Shown: in pieces, positions 15,152 through 25,416 of the stretch
How positions within the stretch are numbered: the stretch's first letter is position 1
How the letters are laid out: each line of letters opens with the position of its first letter
From: Daejeonella sp.
GTDB taxonomy: Bacteria; Bacteroidota; Bacteroidia; Sphingobacteriales; Sphingobacteriaceae
DNA length: 64,000 bases
Reading direction: 5' to 3'
Assembly: GCF_030695525.1 (NCBI RefSeq)
Contig: NZ_JAUYSS010000047.1
Span: 186,001 to 250,000 of the forward strand
Program-made: the position numbers and the translations under genes
Notes under the pieces: generated by a model
Told to the model about the DNA's origin: nothing
What the model saw: the letters and a program-made list of their open reading frames with translations, nothing else
Databases searched by the model: none

Positions 15152-17593
15152 TTATTTTTTACTTAGTTTCCAGGAAGAAATGATGCGGTTTGATTTCTCA
15201 TCTTTTGCTTTGAGGTAAACCAGTTCATTTAGTTTACCTTCCGACCAGGTATCGATCATATCATCGTAATAATGGCTACCCGGATTCCCCGACTCGCCCC
15301 CGGGGAAAACACCATATGCCTTTACATCCTTTCCAAGTGCAACGATCATCCGCCATGAAGGGCCATTGCTTTGGCTGGTTGCATTAACCGAGGTTTTTGA
15401 TCCGCCATTGTACAGGAATTTTGATCCGAATCCCGCCACCTTGGCCAGATGGGGGACGTGGGTCTTTTTCAAATTAGCCCATGCCCAGTCTCTGTCTAAA
15501 GGACCGAATTTTCGTTGCAAACTGTCGATGGCAAATTTAAATGAGGCATTGACCAGATCAGCACGGCTTTCTTTTTTTGCAGTTTTTACATTATCCCACC
15601 ATACTGCATCGGGCTCATTAAGTAGCAATTCAACATTCCTGTCGCGGGATGGATATCGCATTGGTATTTTCGGATCTCCAAAATCATCCTGCCAGATTTG
15701 AATCTCCAGATTCTTATGCCAGAGTTCAAATATGCTTGCCCCGATTTCATCCGCATCGAAGAACTTATTCCATTTGCTGACTATGTTAAATCCTTCACGT
15801 TCACTAGCATTAAGCTTCTCGGTATCCACCAGACTGACTAATGTCGGTAAAATGTTTTCTGCAAGAATACTGTAATTATCGTTCTGTAAGTTTTGAAGGC
15901 TATCGACGTTTGCCTGAGTCATTACCGAAAGTCTTTTATTAATACGGTGTGAGCGTTCATACCCAGAATATTCCCAGTTAAGGTAATATGGATAGCTCTG
16001 GTCAGAAGGAAACTGATTTGCTGAGCTTACAAAATTCCGTTCCGGGTTTTTAACAGTCGGGTTATGCTCTGCCGGAATCCGTCCTTTCCAGTCGTTTGCA
16101 GGGTCTGTTCCATCCAGTAAAAACTTTCCCTGCCCCTTCCATTTCAGTGGAAAATAGCCGGTTGGTGTGATCGCGATATCATTTTCAACACTGGCAAACA
16201 CAAAATTCTGTGCTGGGGCAGAAAAATAAGTAAGCGCTTTACGATAATCAGCATAATTTTTTGCCTTGTTAAGGGAGATGAAAGTCCTGACATCATTTGA
16301 TCCGATGTGCGCAACCCATTTTAAGGCATGTCCGCTCGGAATATTATTGATCTTTGAAAAATTATCAGGTCTTTGTTCGATGGTATAAACTACTGGTCCA
16401 TGATGGGTGTATAAAACCGTATCGGTAACCGTTTGACCATTGCTAATCTTTATAGTCTCTATTCGTTGCTTTACGGGATTCCATTTGTTATCGAACCAAT
16501 ATTCCTTTTTTGAAGCATCTTTAAACTTAATATTGTACCAGTCAAGAACATCAGCACCTACATTGGTTACCCCCCAGGCCACATCCTTATTGAAACCGAT
16601 GATAATGCCCGGCGAACCAGGAATGGAAACTCCGCAGGCATTCATATCAGAACTTGCAAGCTGGATCTGATACCAGATAGCAGGCAAGGTAAGGTCTAAA
16701 TGGGGGTCATTGGAAAGTAATGGATAACCGCTGTCGGTTTTATTTCCTGAAAGTGCCCAGTTATTGCTCCCAATACCTTCTTCTTTTTCTTTTGTTTTTA
16801 TATTGTAAGTAGTTTTATTTTCACTGATGGCAGGCATTTCTGGGATGTTTACCGGATCAAAATCCCATTTCGTTCCGACTGGTATAATCGGGTCCTCTCT
16901 GAATGGGTAATCCGGAAAAAGATTTTTTGTAATCTCAGGCCCATATTTCTGCAGTATATTATTCATATAGAATTCATTGGAACCTCCAGCAAGGGTCGCT
17001 GACATGAGTTTCAGTAATAAGGCAGAATATAAAGGTTGCCAATCTTCGGGTTCATAATTCAACAGCTTGAATTCAATTGGATAATCCGCGGGTTTTAAAG
17101 AATGAATGTAGGCGTTTACACCTGATGAATAGGCATCCATAATCGCCTTGGTCTCGGGATCCTTCATCATTACTTCGACCATATTTTCGGCACCGAAGCT
17201 CATTCCCATACGTCGCTGGTATCGATCCAGTTCAATCGCTTTTGGACCAACAACCTCCGAGAGTCTCCCGGAAGCAAAGCGCGTCTGAAAATCCATCTGC
17301 CATAATCTGTCTTTCGCAGTGATATAGCCCTGAGCAAAATACAGGTCATGATCATTATCGGCGAAAATATGAGGGATCATCTGATCATCAAAATGGATTT
17401 CAACCTGTGCGTTCAAGCCTTCAATTGTTAAATCCTTTTCCATTGCCTGGTCTTTACTCTCAGCATTAGCCCAGAAACCATTGAATGGATCAAGGAACCT
17501 GGCAATTGGGGGAATGTCACCAAACTTATTATTTAGTGCATAGATCAATGCACAAGTAAAAAGAACTGAAATGGTCGCTTTAACTATTTTCAT
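15152..17593 (-). CDS. Penicillin acylase family (peptidase S45) N-terminal-nucleophile hydrolase
   Basis: An 813-residue precursor with an N-terminal hydrophobic leader (residues 6-20), so periplasmic. The alpha part has the family block VEIHFDDQMIPHIFADNDHD and AQGYITAKDRLWQMDF. The self-cleavage site is GSNNWALSGNKT: Ser276 would become the N-terminal nucleophile of the beta chain. Downstream come SNDPHLDLTLPAIWYQ, GSPGIIIGFNKDVAWGVTNV and WRMIVALG with GESGNPGSHYYDD near the end. Family members cleave amide bonds in penicillins, N-acyl-homoserine lactones or lipid-like amides. The native substrate here is unknown; quorum-signal or cell-wall-related amides are possible. The next gene downstream is a small membrane protein. 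Confidence 0.9.
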   Translation of the reverse strand: MKIVKATISVLFTCALIYALNNKFGDIPPIARFLDPFNGFWANAESKDQAMEKDLTIEGLNAQVEIHFDDQMIPHIFADNDHDLYFAQGYITAKDRLWQMDFQTRFASGRLSEVVGPKAIELDRYQRRMGMSFGAENMVEVMMKDPETKAIMDAYSSGVNAYIHSLKPADYPIEFKLLNYEPEDWQPLYSALLLKLMSATLAGGSNEFYMNNILQKYGPEITKNLFPDYPFREDPIIPVGTKWDFDPVNIPEMPAISENKTTYNIKTKEKEEGIGSNNWALSGNKTDSGYPLLSNDPHLDLTLPAIWYQIQLASSDMNACGVSIPGSPGIIIGFNKDVAWGVTNVGADVLDWYNIKFKDASKKEYWFDNKWNPVKQRIETIKISNGQTVTDTVLYTHHGPVVYTIEQRPDNFSKINNIPSGHALKWVAHIGSNDVRTFISLNKAKNYADYRKALTYFSAPAQNFVFASVENDIAITPTGYFPLKWKGQGKFLLDGTDPANDWKGRIPAEHNPTVKNPERNFVSSANQFPSDQSYPYYLNWEYSGYERSHRINKRLSVMTQANVDSLQNLQNDNYSILAENILPTLVSLVDTEKLNASEREGFNIVSKWNKFFDADEIGASIFELWHKNLEIQIWQDDFGDPKIPMRYPSRDRNVELLLNEPDAVWWDNVKTAKKESRADLVNASFKFAIDSLQRKFGPLDRDWAWANLKKTHVPHLAKVAGFGSKFLYNGGSKTSVNATSQSNGPSWRMIVALGKDVKAYGVFPGGESGNPGSHYYDDMIDTWSEGKLNELVYLKAKDEKSNRIISSWKLSKK

Positions 17594-17698
17594 GGGATTT
17601 TTAAAAGACTAAATATGTTAAAAATTAATAGTTAATTCCAAATATTGTTTACTTAATTATTAGTTAAAAAAAGTCGGAATTCTTCGATTCTTGTGTAA

Positions 17699-17750
17699 AA
17701 ACAAAGGATTTTGCTATGCAAGCATAAAAAAAATTCAAAATCCTTTGTTT
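17699..17750. promoter_or_regulatory. Perfect 15-bp inverted repeat in a divergent promoter region
   Basis: Arms AAACAAAGGATTTTG (17699-17713) and CAAAATCCTTTGTTT (17736-17750) are exact reverse complements, with a 22-nt spacer. The flanking genes (penicillin acylase-like, minus; TonB receptor, plus) diverge from this spacer, so it is not a normal terminator for either. An operator, a 5'-UTR hairpin of the receptor mRNA, or a small element remnant are the options. Confidence 0.6.
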
Positions 17751-17814
17751 GAATTAAAATATTACAGTATTTTGTATAGTTAATATGTATTTAACCAATA
17801 TAAATCTAAGAATT

Positions 17815-20691
17815 ATGAACAGAAGCTTTACTCGTTTTACCTGTTTTCTAGTCCTGCTTACAATGACCATATCAATGGCCTTTGCTCAGAGCATAACTAT
17901 TTCGGGAACTGTTACCGACAAACAAACAAATGAAACCTTACCCGGAGTTTCTATCAATGTAAAAGGCAAATCTATTGGGACATCAACAAATTCAGATGGT
18001 AAATTTGTTTTCAGTACTACCGAGAGTACTCCCTTCACAATTGTGATCAGTTATCTTGGTTATAAGTCAATCGAACAGGAAGTAAGAGCATCGGTTTCTG
18101 ATTTGGTATTTGCTTTGGAATCACAGTCTATACTTGGACAGGAAGTTGTAGTTGCTGCTTCTAGAACGCCTGAGCGGATTTTGGAATCTCCGGTTTCAAT
18201 TGAGCGATTCGGACAAGCCGCCATCCGCGAAACTGCATCACCAACCTTCTATGACGCCCTGAACAATCTGAAAGGGGTTGAGATGAGTGCACAAAGTTTA
18301 ACCTTTAAATCAATCAATACCAGAGGTTTTAATGCCAATGGTAACACCCGTTTTAACCAGTATATAGATGGTATGGATAATCAGGCGCCGGGTCTGAATT
18401 TTTCTGTGGGTAATATTATAGGTATTTCTGAACTGGATGTTGATAATGTCGAACTTCTTCCGGGTGCTTCATCCGCCTTATACGGTGCAGGTGGTATCAA
18501 CGGAACGATGTTAATGACCTCTAAAGATCCATTTACATCAGAAGGTGTCAGCTTTTCGTTCAAGAAAGGATTAAACCATATAAATGATCCTCTGCGTGAA
18601 ACACAACCATTTGAAGAAGCCGGAATAAGGGTTGCCAAGGCATGGAATAAATTTGCATTTAAAACTACTTTTTCTTTCCTGCAAGCTGATGATTGGCAGG
18701 CAGCAAACTATTCAAATTTTGATCGTACAGCCAGAACCTTTAAAAGTGGTAACCGCAGTTCTGATCCTAATTATGATGGTATAAATAGCTATGGTGATGA
18801 GGTGAGTCAAAATATGAGAATTATTGCAAATTCAGTTCAAACAGCAACTAATGCCGGTGTCGCAGCAGCAACAGGTGGTGCCATTCCGAATATTATTGGA
18901 ATGATCAATGCATCTCTTCCTCCAACAGCTACACCTGCTCAGATAGGCGGATTTTTGAGTGCTTTTCCTGCTGCATTAAGACCTACTATTCAAAATGTAC
19001 TTCCTTTCAATTTCGGTTTGAGAGCGGGAATTATTCCTGATCAGGCAGTTTCAAGGACTGGTTACAATGAGGCTAATCTTGTCGATTACAATACCAACTC
19101 ATTGAAAACCTCGACCTCATTACATTATAAACTGAGTAATACAGTTCAAGCCATTTTGCAGGCTAACTGGGGTTCTGGAACTTCTGTTTATACCGGTTCT
19201 GATCGTTATTCACTCCGTAATTTCAGTATAGGACAGTACAAACTGGAGTTAAAAGGACAGGATTTTTTACTTCGTGGTTATACCACGCAGGAACGTTCAG
19301 GAGATTCGTACATTTCTTCCATCCTGGGAAGTTATATCAATGAAACATCTAAGGCAAGTACAACCTGGTTTCCACAATATATCGGTAATTATGTTGGTGC
19401 CCGTTCTGCCGGATTACCTGATGCTCAGGCTCATGCAATGGCATGTTCTGTAGCTGATCAGGGAAGATTTGAACCGGGTTCTGCAGAGTTTGCAGCTGCC
19501 AAACACAAAATCATGAACACAACTATCAGTTCAGGTCTTGGAGCAAAGTTTGATGATAAAAGTAACTTATGGCATTATGAAGGAATGTATAATTTCACAA
19601 ATGCATTAAAAGGTGCTGTTGAACTTCAGGTTGGAGCCTCGTTTAGAAGATATGATCTGAATTCTGCTGGTACTGTATTTGATGACCTTAACCGTACAAT
19701 TGATATTGATGAGACCGGTGCCTTTATTCAAATGGGTAAAAAGTTAGGTGAATCATTCAAATTAGCTGTTTCTGGACGTTATGATAAGAATATGAATTTT
19801 GAAGGACGTTTTACACCAAGAATTACCGGTGTATATACTGTTGCACCTAACAACAATATCCGATTGTCATACCAAACAGGATATCGTAATCCAACTACAC
19901 AAAATCAGTATATCGACCTTTCTGTAGGTGGAGGTTCAACCCGCTTGATTGGTGGTTTGCCTGAGATGGTTCAGAAGTATAACTTGTATACCAATAAACC
20001 ATTTACTGATGTCAGTTACAGGAATTTCCTGGCTTCAGCTTCAGCAGGTGCTGCAAATCCTTCTTTATTGCAGACATACTCATTTGATGCTAATGGTGTT
20101 AGACCTGAAAGTGTGAAAGCTTATGAACTTGGATATAAAGGATTGCTTGGAAGTAATGTATTGATTGATGCGTATGGATACTATAATACATATAAAGATT
20201 TCATTACAGCTATCGAGGTGTTCCAGCAAAATGGAACTGCATTTACCAAGTTTGGTGTTCCGGTTAATGCTGCCGGTGATGTTTCTGCCTATGGAATGGC
20301 TCTTGGTATGGATTATTTAATCGGAAAATTCAATCTGAATGGTAATATTTCATACAACCAGATTGGGGACCTTCCAACCACTTATGTAAATGATTTTAAC
20401 ACTCCTAAAGTACGCTATAATCTGGGAATCAGTAACCGCAGTATCGCGAAGAATGTAGGTATGAATGTTTCCTACCGCTGGCAGGATTCTTTTTACTGGG
20501 CATCAGCCTTTGCATCCGGTGCAGTTCCATCATTCGGAACTGTAGATGCGCAGGTGAATCTGAAAATCCCTTCCGTAAAAGGAATGGTGAAGATCGGAGC
20601 ATCAGATATCTTTAATAGATACTATATAACATCATACGGAAACCCTGAGATGGGTGGTATGTATTATGTCGGATTTACGTTTAATCAATAA
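17815..20691 (+). CDS. TonB-dependent outer-membrane receptor with carboxypeptidase-like regulatory domain
   Basis: A 958-residue receptor. I start at ATG 17815 because a standard signal peptide follows (MNRSFTRFTCFLVLLTMTIS, cut after AFAQ); an ATG at 17785 would add ten residues ahead of it. Residues about 25-105 form a CarboxypepD_reg-like beta domain (ISGTVTDKQTNETLPGVSIN), then a plug domain (about 115-235, with SSALYGAGGINGTM), then a 22-strand-type barrel ending in GMYYVGFTFNQ with a C-terminal aromatic. No SusD partner is next to it, so it is not a classic SusC; it resembles stand-alone receptors for siderophores, vitamins or small glycans. The ligand is unknown. It is transcribed alone, with a hairpin after the stop. 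Confidence 0.92.
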   Translation: MNRSFTRFTCFLVLLTMTISMAFAQSITISGTVTDKQTNETLPGVSINVKGKSIGTSTNSDGKFVFSTTESTPFTIVISYLGYKSIEQEVRASVSDLVFALESQSILGQEVVVAASRTPERILESPVSIERFGQAAIRETASPTFYDALNNLKGVEMSAQSLTFKSINTRGFNANGNTRFNQYIDGMDNQAPGLNFSVGNIIGISELDVDNVELLPGASSALYGAGGINGTMLMTSKDPFTSEGVSFSFKKGLNHINDPLRETQPFEEAGIRVAKAWNKFAFKTTFSFLQADDWQAANYSNFDRTARTFKSGNRSSDPNYDGINSYGDEVSQNMRIIANSVQTATNAGVAAATGGAIPNIIGMINASLPPTATPAQIGGFLSAFPAALRPTIQNVLPFNFGLRAGIIPDQAVSRTGYNEANLVDYNTNSLKTSTSLHYKLSNTVQAILQANWGSGTSVYTGSDRYSLRNFSIGQYKLELKGQDFLLRGYTTQERSGDSYISSILGSYINETSKASTTWFPQYIGNYVGARSAGLPDAQAHAMACSVADQGRFEPGSAEFAAAKHKIMNTTISSGLGAKFDDKSNLWHYEGMYNFTNALKGAVELQVGASFRRYDLNSAGTVFDDLNRTIDIDETGAFIQMGKKLGESFKLAVSGRYDKNMNFEGRFTPRITGVYTVAPNNNIRLSYQTGYRNPTTQNQYIDLSVGGGSTRLIGGLPEMVQKYNLYTNKPFTDVSYRNFLASASAGAANPSLLQTYSFDANGVRPESVKAYELGYKGLLGSNVLIDAYGYYNTYKDFITAIEVFQQNGTAFTKFGVPVNAAGDVSAYGMALGMDYLIGKFNLNGNISYNQIGDLPTTYVNDFNTPKVRYNLGISNRSIAKNVGMNVSYRWQDSFYWASAFASGAVPSFGTVDAQVNLKIPSVKGMVKIGASDIFNRYYITSYGNPEMGGMYYVGFTFNQ

Positions 20692-20751
20692 TATTAAATA
20701 TTAAATCGGATTCTAAAGAGGAATCTAAAAATTTTATACTAGCCAATTTAT

Positions 20752-20790
20752 AAGTCTCGTTCCATATAGTGGAACGGGACTTATTTGTAT
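20752..20790 (+). terminator. Hairpin terminator after the TonB receptor gene
   Basis: Stem AAGTCTCGTTCC (20752-20763) pairs with GGAACGGGACTT (20771-20782) with one G-T pair, loop of 7, followed by TATTTGTAT. The T-run is weak, so termination is likely but not certain. Confidence 0.55.
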
Positions 20791-20940
20791 AGAAATATGG
20801 CAGTTTCGATTTTTATATCTAACTATGTGGCTCAATATTGTATTGATGCAGTATACAAGGATTGTTTGAGCAAAATTTTGCCCCGGCTTCTCAATTAATC
20901 TATGATGAGAAGACACTTATATTATAATAAAGAATAAAAT

Positions 20941-23397
20941 ATGGAAGTAAGTAAGGATCCCTTATCTACGATTTTGGATGTCAATGATCTGGAAGATGAT
21001 ATTCAGCACGTAAATAATCCGATTGTGGGGCTTGAGCCCATCGTAAAAAAATATCTGTCAACAGTAAATGAGTACAGGCAGGAAGGTAATAGTTTTTTCT
21101 TTTCTGATGGAAATGCTCAGGTTGAGGTTCGTGTGGTAAGTGATGAAATTATAAGAATCAGACTTGCTCCTCAGGGTGTATTCCTCGAAGAGTTTTCCTA
21201 CGCCCTAAGCCATACTGAGCAAAAAGTTACAGTTTTCTCATGTGTTGAAGATGAGCATACTTATTGTGTTCAAACGAACACAGTTGCCTGTGTTATAAAT
21301 AAGAGCGATTTTTTAGTCTCATTTGAAGATATCCATGGTAAATTGGTCAATCAGGATCTGAGTGCCATGCATTGGGAGGAGAATGTTGATTTTGGAGGAT
21401 ATTATGTATACGCCACAAAAAAATGTAATGAGCAAGAAAGCTTTTTCGGATTAGGGGATAAGTCGAGTGATTTCAATCTGCGTGGCAACCGTTATATAAA
21501 TTGGAATACTGATGCTTATTCATTCGGGAAGGGGCAGGATCCGCTTTACAGAACCATCCCATTTTATATGGGAATTAATGAGGGTATCAGTTACGGTATA
21601 TTTTTTGATAATACCTTCAAAAGCCATTTTGATTTTGCCTGTCAGGATAAGGACAAAGTAAGTTTTTGGGCTGATGGTGGTGAGATGCAGTATTATTATA
21701 TTCACGGACCGCATATGATGGATGTGTTAAAGCGCTATCATAGTCTGACGGGAACCCATCAAATGCCTGCAAAATGGACATTGGGTTTTCATCAGTGCCG
21801 TTGGAGTTACTATCCTGAAAAGAAGGTAAAAGATATTGCCCGTAATTTCCGGGAGCGCAAAATTCCTTGTGATGCTATATATCTCGATATTGATTACATG
21901 GATGGATATCGCTGTTTTACCTGGAACAGAAAATATTTCCCTGATCCGGCAAGGATGATGAAGGAATTGGCTGACGATGGGTTCAAGACAGTGGTTATCA
22001 TAGATCCTGGAATCAGGGTTGATGAAAACTACAGGATTTTTAAAGAAGGAAAGCAAAATAATTATTTCTGCAGGCGTTGTGATGATTACTTTATGGAAGG
22101 GCATGTTTGGCCAGGTAGATGTCAGTTCCCTGATTTTACAAACCCTAAAGTTCGGGAATGGTGGGGAGGCTTGTTTAAGGAGCTGGTTGATGCAGGTGTA
22201 GCCGGTGTATGGAACGATATGAATGAACCTGCTGTATTTGGATCAGGTACATTTCCGGTAGATGTACGCCATTATTATGATGGTTTTCATGGATCACATC
22301 GCAAAGCCCATAATATTTATGGCATGCAGATGGTACGTTCCACTTATGAAGGCCTTAAAAAACTGCAAAAGAATAAAAGGCCATTTACTATAACCAGGGC
22401 AGGTTATTCAGGGGTTCAGCGCTATGCTACTGTATGGACCGGCGATAATGTAGCTTCATGGGAGCATCTTAAAATTGGCATTGTGCAGTGTCAGAGGTTA
22501 TCTGTTTCCGGAATTTCCTTTTGCGGGACTGATATTGGAGGGTTCAGCGGTGAGCCTGATGGTGAGTTGTTTACACGATGGATACAGATGGGAGTATTTT
22601 CACCGTTTATGCGCGCTCACTCAGCAGGAGATACGGCAGAGCGCGAGCCATGGAGTTTTGGACAGGAGTATGAAGATATTAACCGTAAATTTATTGAACT
22701 CAGGTACAGATTGCTTCCTTACATTTACTCGGCTTTCTGGGAGCATCACAGGCATAGTTTCCCTATTCTCAGACCATTGGTCATGCAGGAACAGGACAAT
22801 GTTTTGACTCACAGCATTCAGGATATATTTACTTTTGGAGACAAAATATTAGTCGCTCCGGTTAGTGATCAGGGTGCAACAAGTAAAAATGTGTATTTAC
22901 CTGCTGGTAAATGGTATGATTACTGGACACATGAACCTTTCGAAGGCGGGCAGGAACATCTGGTATCAGCACCTATAGATTCAATGCCGATTTTTGTAAA
23001 GGCAGGCTCTGTTATTCCGGAATCACCCTTAATGCAGTATGTAGGTGAGTATGAGGTTGATGAGCTGATCTTTCAGATTTATTACTCAGACTATGAAGTG
23101 AATTCTTTTTATTTTGAGGATCACGACGATACATTTGCCTTCGAGCAGAATATCTACCTGGAGAAAAAGTATGTTGTGAACGGTGATTTCCAATCCATGA
23201 CTATTGTACAAACTATAGAGGGTTTATACACCCCTCGTTATGAAACCTATGACTTGAAAATTATCGGCTTGCCATTTACCCCTTCGAAGGTTTTGATCGA
23301 CGGAAGGGAATTTGCTGATAATCTTGAATTTGATGATCTGAAGCGGGTTAGAATAAAGTCAAGTAAGAATTTCAGGAGAATAGAAATCCTGGCCTGA
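20941..23397 (+). CDS. Glycoside hydrolase family 31 (alpha-glucosidase type)
   Basis: An 818-residue GH31 enzyme. The catalytic nucleophile lies in GVWNDMNEPAVF (Asp426) and the acid/base in TVWTGDNVASWEH (Asp502). Other family landmarks are GFHQCRWSYYPE, DAIYLDIDYMDGYRCFTW, GTDIGGFSGEPDGELFTRW and HRHSFPILRPL. No signal peptide is seen, so it should act in the cytoplasm, cleaving alpha-glucosidic bonds of maltodextrin, glycogen-derived or trehalose-related oligosaccharides. It is followed, 48 bases on and in the same direction, by the glycogen branching enzyme gene, which supports a role in turnover of intracellular alpha-glucan. Exact linkage specificity cannot be read from the sequence. 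Confidence 0.93.
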   Translation: MEVSKDPLSTILDVNDLEDDIQHVNNPIVGLEPIVKKYLSTVNEYRQEGNSFFFSDGNAQVEVRVVSDEIIRIRLAPQGVFLEEFSYALSHTEQKVTVFSCVEDEHTYCVQTNTVACVINKSDFLVSFEDIHGKLVNQDLSAMHWEENVDFGGYYVYATKKCNEQESFFGLGDKSSDFNLRGNRYINWNTDAYSFGKGQDPLYRTIPFYMGINEGISYGIFFDNTFKSHFDFACQDKDKVSFWADGGEMQYYYIHGPHMMDVLKRYHSLTGTHQMPAKWTLGFHQCRWSYYPEKKVKDIARNFRERKIPCDAIYLDIDYMDGYRCFTWNRKYFPDPARMMKELADDGFKTVVIIDPGIRVDENYRIFKEGKQNNYFCRRCDDYFMEGHVWPGRCQFPDFTNPKVREWWGGLFKELVDAGVAGVWNDMNEPAVFGSGTFPVDVRHYYDGFHGSHRKAHNIYGMQMVRSTYEGLKKLQKNKRPFTITRAGYSGVQRYATVWTGDNVASWEHLKIGIVQCQRLSVSGISFCGTDIGGFSGEPDGELFTRWIQMGVFSPFMRAHSAGDTAEREPWSFGQEYEDINRKFIELRYRLLPYIYSAFWEHHRHSFPILRPLVMQEQDNVLTHSIQDIFTFGDKILVAPVSDQGATSKNVYLPAGKWYDYWTHEPFEGGQEHLVSAPIDSMPIFVKAGSVIPESPLMQYVGEYEVDELIFQIYYSDYEVNSFYFEDHDDTFAFEQNIYLEKKYVVNGDFQSMTIVQTIEGLYTPRYETYDLKIIGLPFTPSKVLIDGREFADNLEFDDLKRVRIKSSKNFRRIEILA

Positions 23398-23445
23398 TCT
23401 ATAATGAAATAATTCCTACATTCATGTATTGACTTCAACCTTATT

Positions 23446-25401
23446 ATGGCAAAAAAAGCTAATGCCATTCAGGCTATAAATAAAGAATCTGTATCCACAG
23501 ACTCATGGTATTCCCGTTTTTCAGATTTTGATATCAGCCTGTTCAGATCAGGCAAGCATTACAGATTATATGAGAAATTTGGTTCTCATGTTGTTGAGCA
23601 TGCTGGAGTTTCGGGTACTTATTTTGCAGTTTGGGTTCCAAATGCCCGGCAGGTCTTCGTAGAAGGGAATTTTAACGGCTGGAATAAAGCTTCGCATCCC
23701 ATGCAGGTCAGATGGGATGAATCCGGTATATGGGAAATTTTTATTCCTGGAATCGGAACGGGTGAAGTATACAAGTATTATATACAGTCAAATTCAGGTG
23801 AGAGCCTGGAGAAAGCAGATCCCTTCGCATTAAGATGGGAGGAACCTCCATCTACAGCTTCCATTGTCTGGGATACCTGGTACGAGTGGAAAGATGCTGA
23901 TTGGATGAAATCAAGGTATGCAATTAATGCCCTGAATAAACCCATGTCAGTGTATGAAATGCATTTTGGATCATGGGCCCGAAGTCCTGAATCGCCCGAT
24001 GAGTTTTTAAGCTATCGCCAAATGGCAGCTAAGCTTATTCCATACCTTTTGGAAACAGGATTCACCCATGTAGAATTTTTGCCTTTAATGGAACATCCGT
24101 TCTATCCATCATGGGGTTATCAGATTACCGGATATTTTGCGGCCACATCAAGATATGGAACACCCCAGGATCTGATGTTTTTGATTGAACAATTACACAT
24201 TGCTGGCATAGGAGTGATTCTAGATTGGGTGCCTTCCCATTTTCCGGGTGATGCGCATGGCCTTTATCGCTTCGATGGAACTCATTTATATGAGCATGAA
24301 GATATGAAGAAGGGCTTTCATCCCGACTGGAAATCTTATATATTCAACTATGGCAGGAATGAAGTTAAGTCATTTCTCATAAGTAATGCTATTTTCTGGC
24401 TTGACCGTTATCATGCAGATGGCTTGCGTGTAGATGCTGTAGCATCGATGTTATACCTTGATTATTCCAGAAAGGAAGGTGAATGGGCCCCCAATGATTT
24501 GGGTGGTCGTGAAAATTTGGAGGCAATAGCTTTTATCAGGGAATTTAATGAGGCTGTTTATTTCAATTTCCCTGATGTTCAGACTATTGCAGAAGAGTCT
24601 ACTGCATTTAGCGGTGTTAGCAGGCCTACTTTTGTAGGCGGATTGGGTTTTGGGATGAAATGGATGATGGGCTGGATGCATGATACCCTCGATTATTTTG
24701 GGAAGGATCCAGTCCATAGGAAATACAAGCACCAGGGGATAACCTTTAGTACTGTTTATGCATTTACTGAGAATTTTATGCTTCCCTTTTCACATGATGA
24801 GGTAGTTCATGGCAAGGGTTCATTATTGGACAGGATGCCTGGTGATGAGTGGCAGAAGTTTGCCAATCTGAGGCTTTTATATCTGTACATGTTTACACAC
24901 CCAGGTACAAAATGCCTTTTTATGGGTTGTGAGTTTGCACAATCTGCTGAATGGAATTTTAATCAATCGCTCGACTGGCATTTGCTTGAATATGCTCCTC
25001 ATCAGGGCATTAAAGAGACAGTTACTGCACTTAATAAGTTATACCGATCAGAACCTGCCTTATATGATAAGAGTTTTGAGTCTGCCGGTTTTGAATGGAT
25101 TGAGGGTGGTGATGCCGAAAATTCAGTTCTTGTTTATTCAAGAAAGGGCAATGATTCATCTGACGAACTTCTGATTGTTTTGAATATGACTCCGGTGCCA
25201 AGGAAGGCTTGGCGTATCGGACTTCCTGCGGAGGGCCGGTGGAAGATAATATTGAATTCGGATGATTCACACTTATATGGCTCCGGTTTATTTAAGGATC
25301 AAAATGTAATATCTGAAGAGATTTTTTGGCATGGAAAAGCCCAATCAGGACTAATGAACCTGCCGCCTTTGGCTGGTCTGGTTTTGAAAAGGGTTAATTA
25401 A
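23446..25401 (+). CDS. glgB: 1,4-alpha-glucan (glycogen) branching enzyme, GH13
   Basis: A 651-residue GlgB. The N-terminal CBM48 domain (about residues 45-140) contains GTYFAVWVPNARQVFVEGNF. The GH13 barrel follows: LDWVPSHFP, the nucleophile in DGLRVDAVASML (Asp330), the acid/base in IAEESTAF (Glu383), and FSHDEVVHGKGSLLDRMPGD with the transition-state Asp. It cuts alpha-1,4 chains and re-attaches them by alpha-1,6 links, in the cytoplasm. The other glycogen genes (glgA, glgC, glgP) are not in the window. It is convergent with a Gfo/Idh gene whose stop lies 15 bases away, with no obvious strong terminator between. Confidence 0.95.
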   Translation: MAKKANAIQAINKESVSTDSWYSRFSDFDISLFRSGKHYRLYEKFGSHVVEHAGVSGTYFAVWVPNARQVFVEGNFNGWNKASHPMQVRWDESGIWEIFIPGIGTGEVYKYYIQSNSGESLEKADPFALRWEEPPSTASIVWDTWYEWKDADWMKSRYAINALNKPMSVYEMHFGSWARSPESPDEFLSYRQMAAKLIPYLLETGFTHVEFLPLMEHPFYPSWGYQITGYFAATSRYGTPQDLMFLIEQLHIAGIGVILDWVPSHFPGDAHGLYRFDGTHLYEHEDMKKGFHPDWKSYIFNYGRNEVKSFLISNAIFWLDRYHADGLRVDAVASMLYLDYSRKEGEWAPNDLGGRENLEAIAFIREFNEAVYFNFPDVQTIAEESTAFSGVSRPTFVGGLGFGMKWMMGWMHDTLDYFGKDPVHRKYKHQGITFSTVYAFTENFMLPFSHDEVVHGKGSLLDRMPGDEWQKFANLRLLYLYMFTHPGTKCLFMGCEFAQSAEWNFNQSLDWHLLEYAPHQGIKETVTALNKLYRSEPALYDKSFESAGFEWIEGGDAENSVLVYSRKGNDSSDELLIVLNMTPVPRKAWRIGLPAEGRWKIILNSDDSHLYGSGLFKDQNVISEEIFWHGKAQSGLMNLPPLAGLVLKRVN

Positions 25402-25416
25402 GAATTGAGGATCTTT

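Noticed and set aside
17785..17814. ATG at 17785 for the TonB receptor
   Set aside because: The signal peptide with its basic start begins at the next in-frame ATG, 17815; ten additional residues would spoil it.
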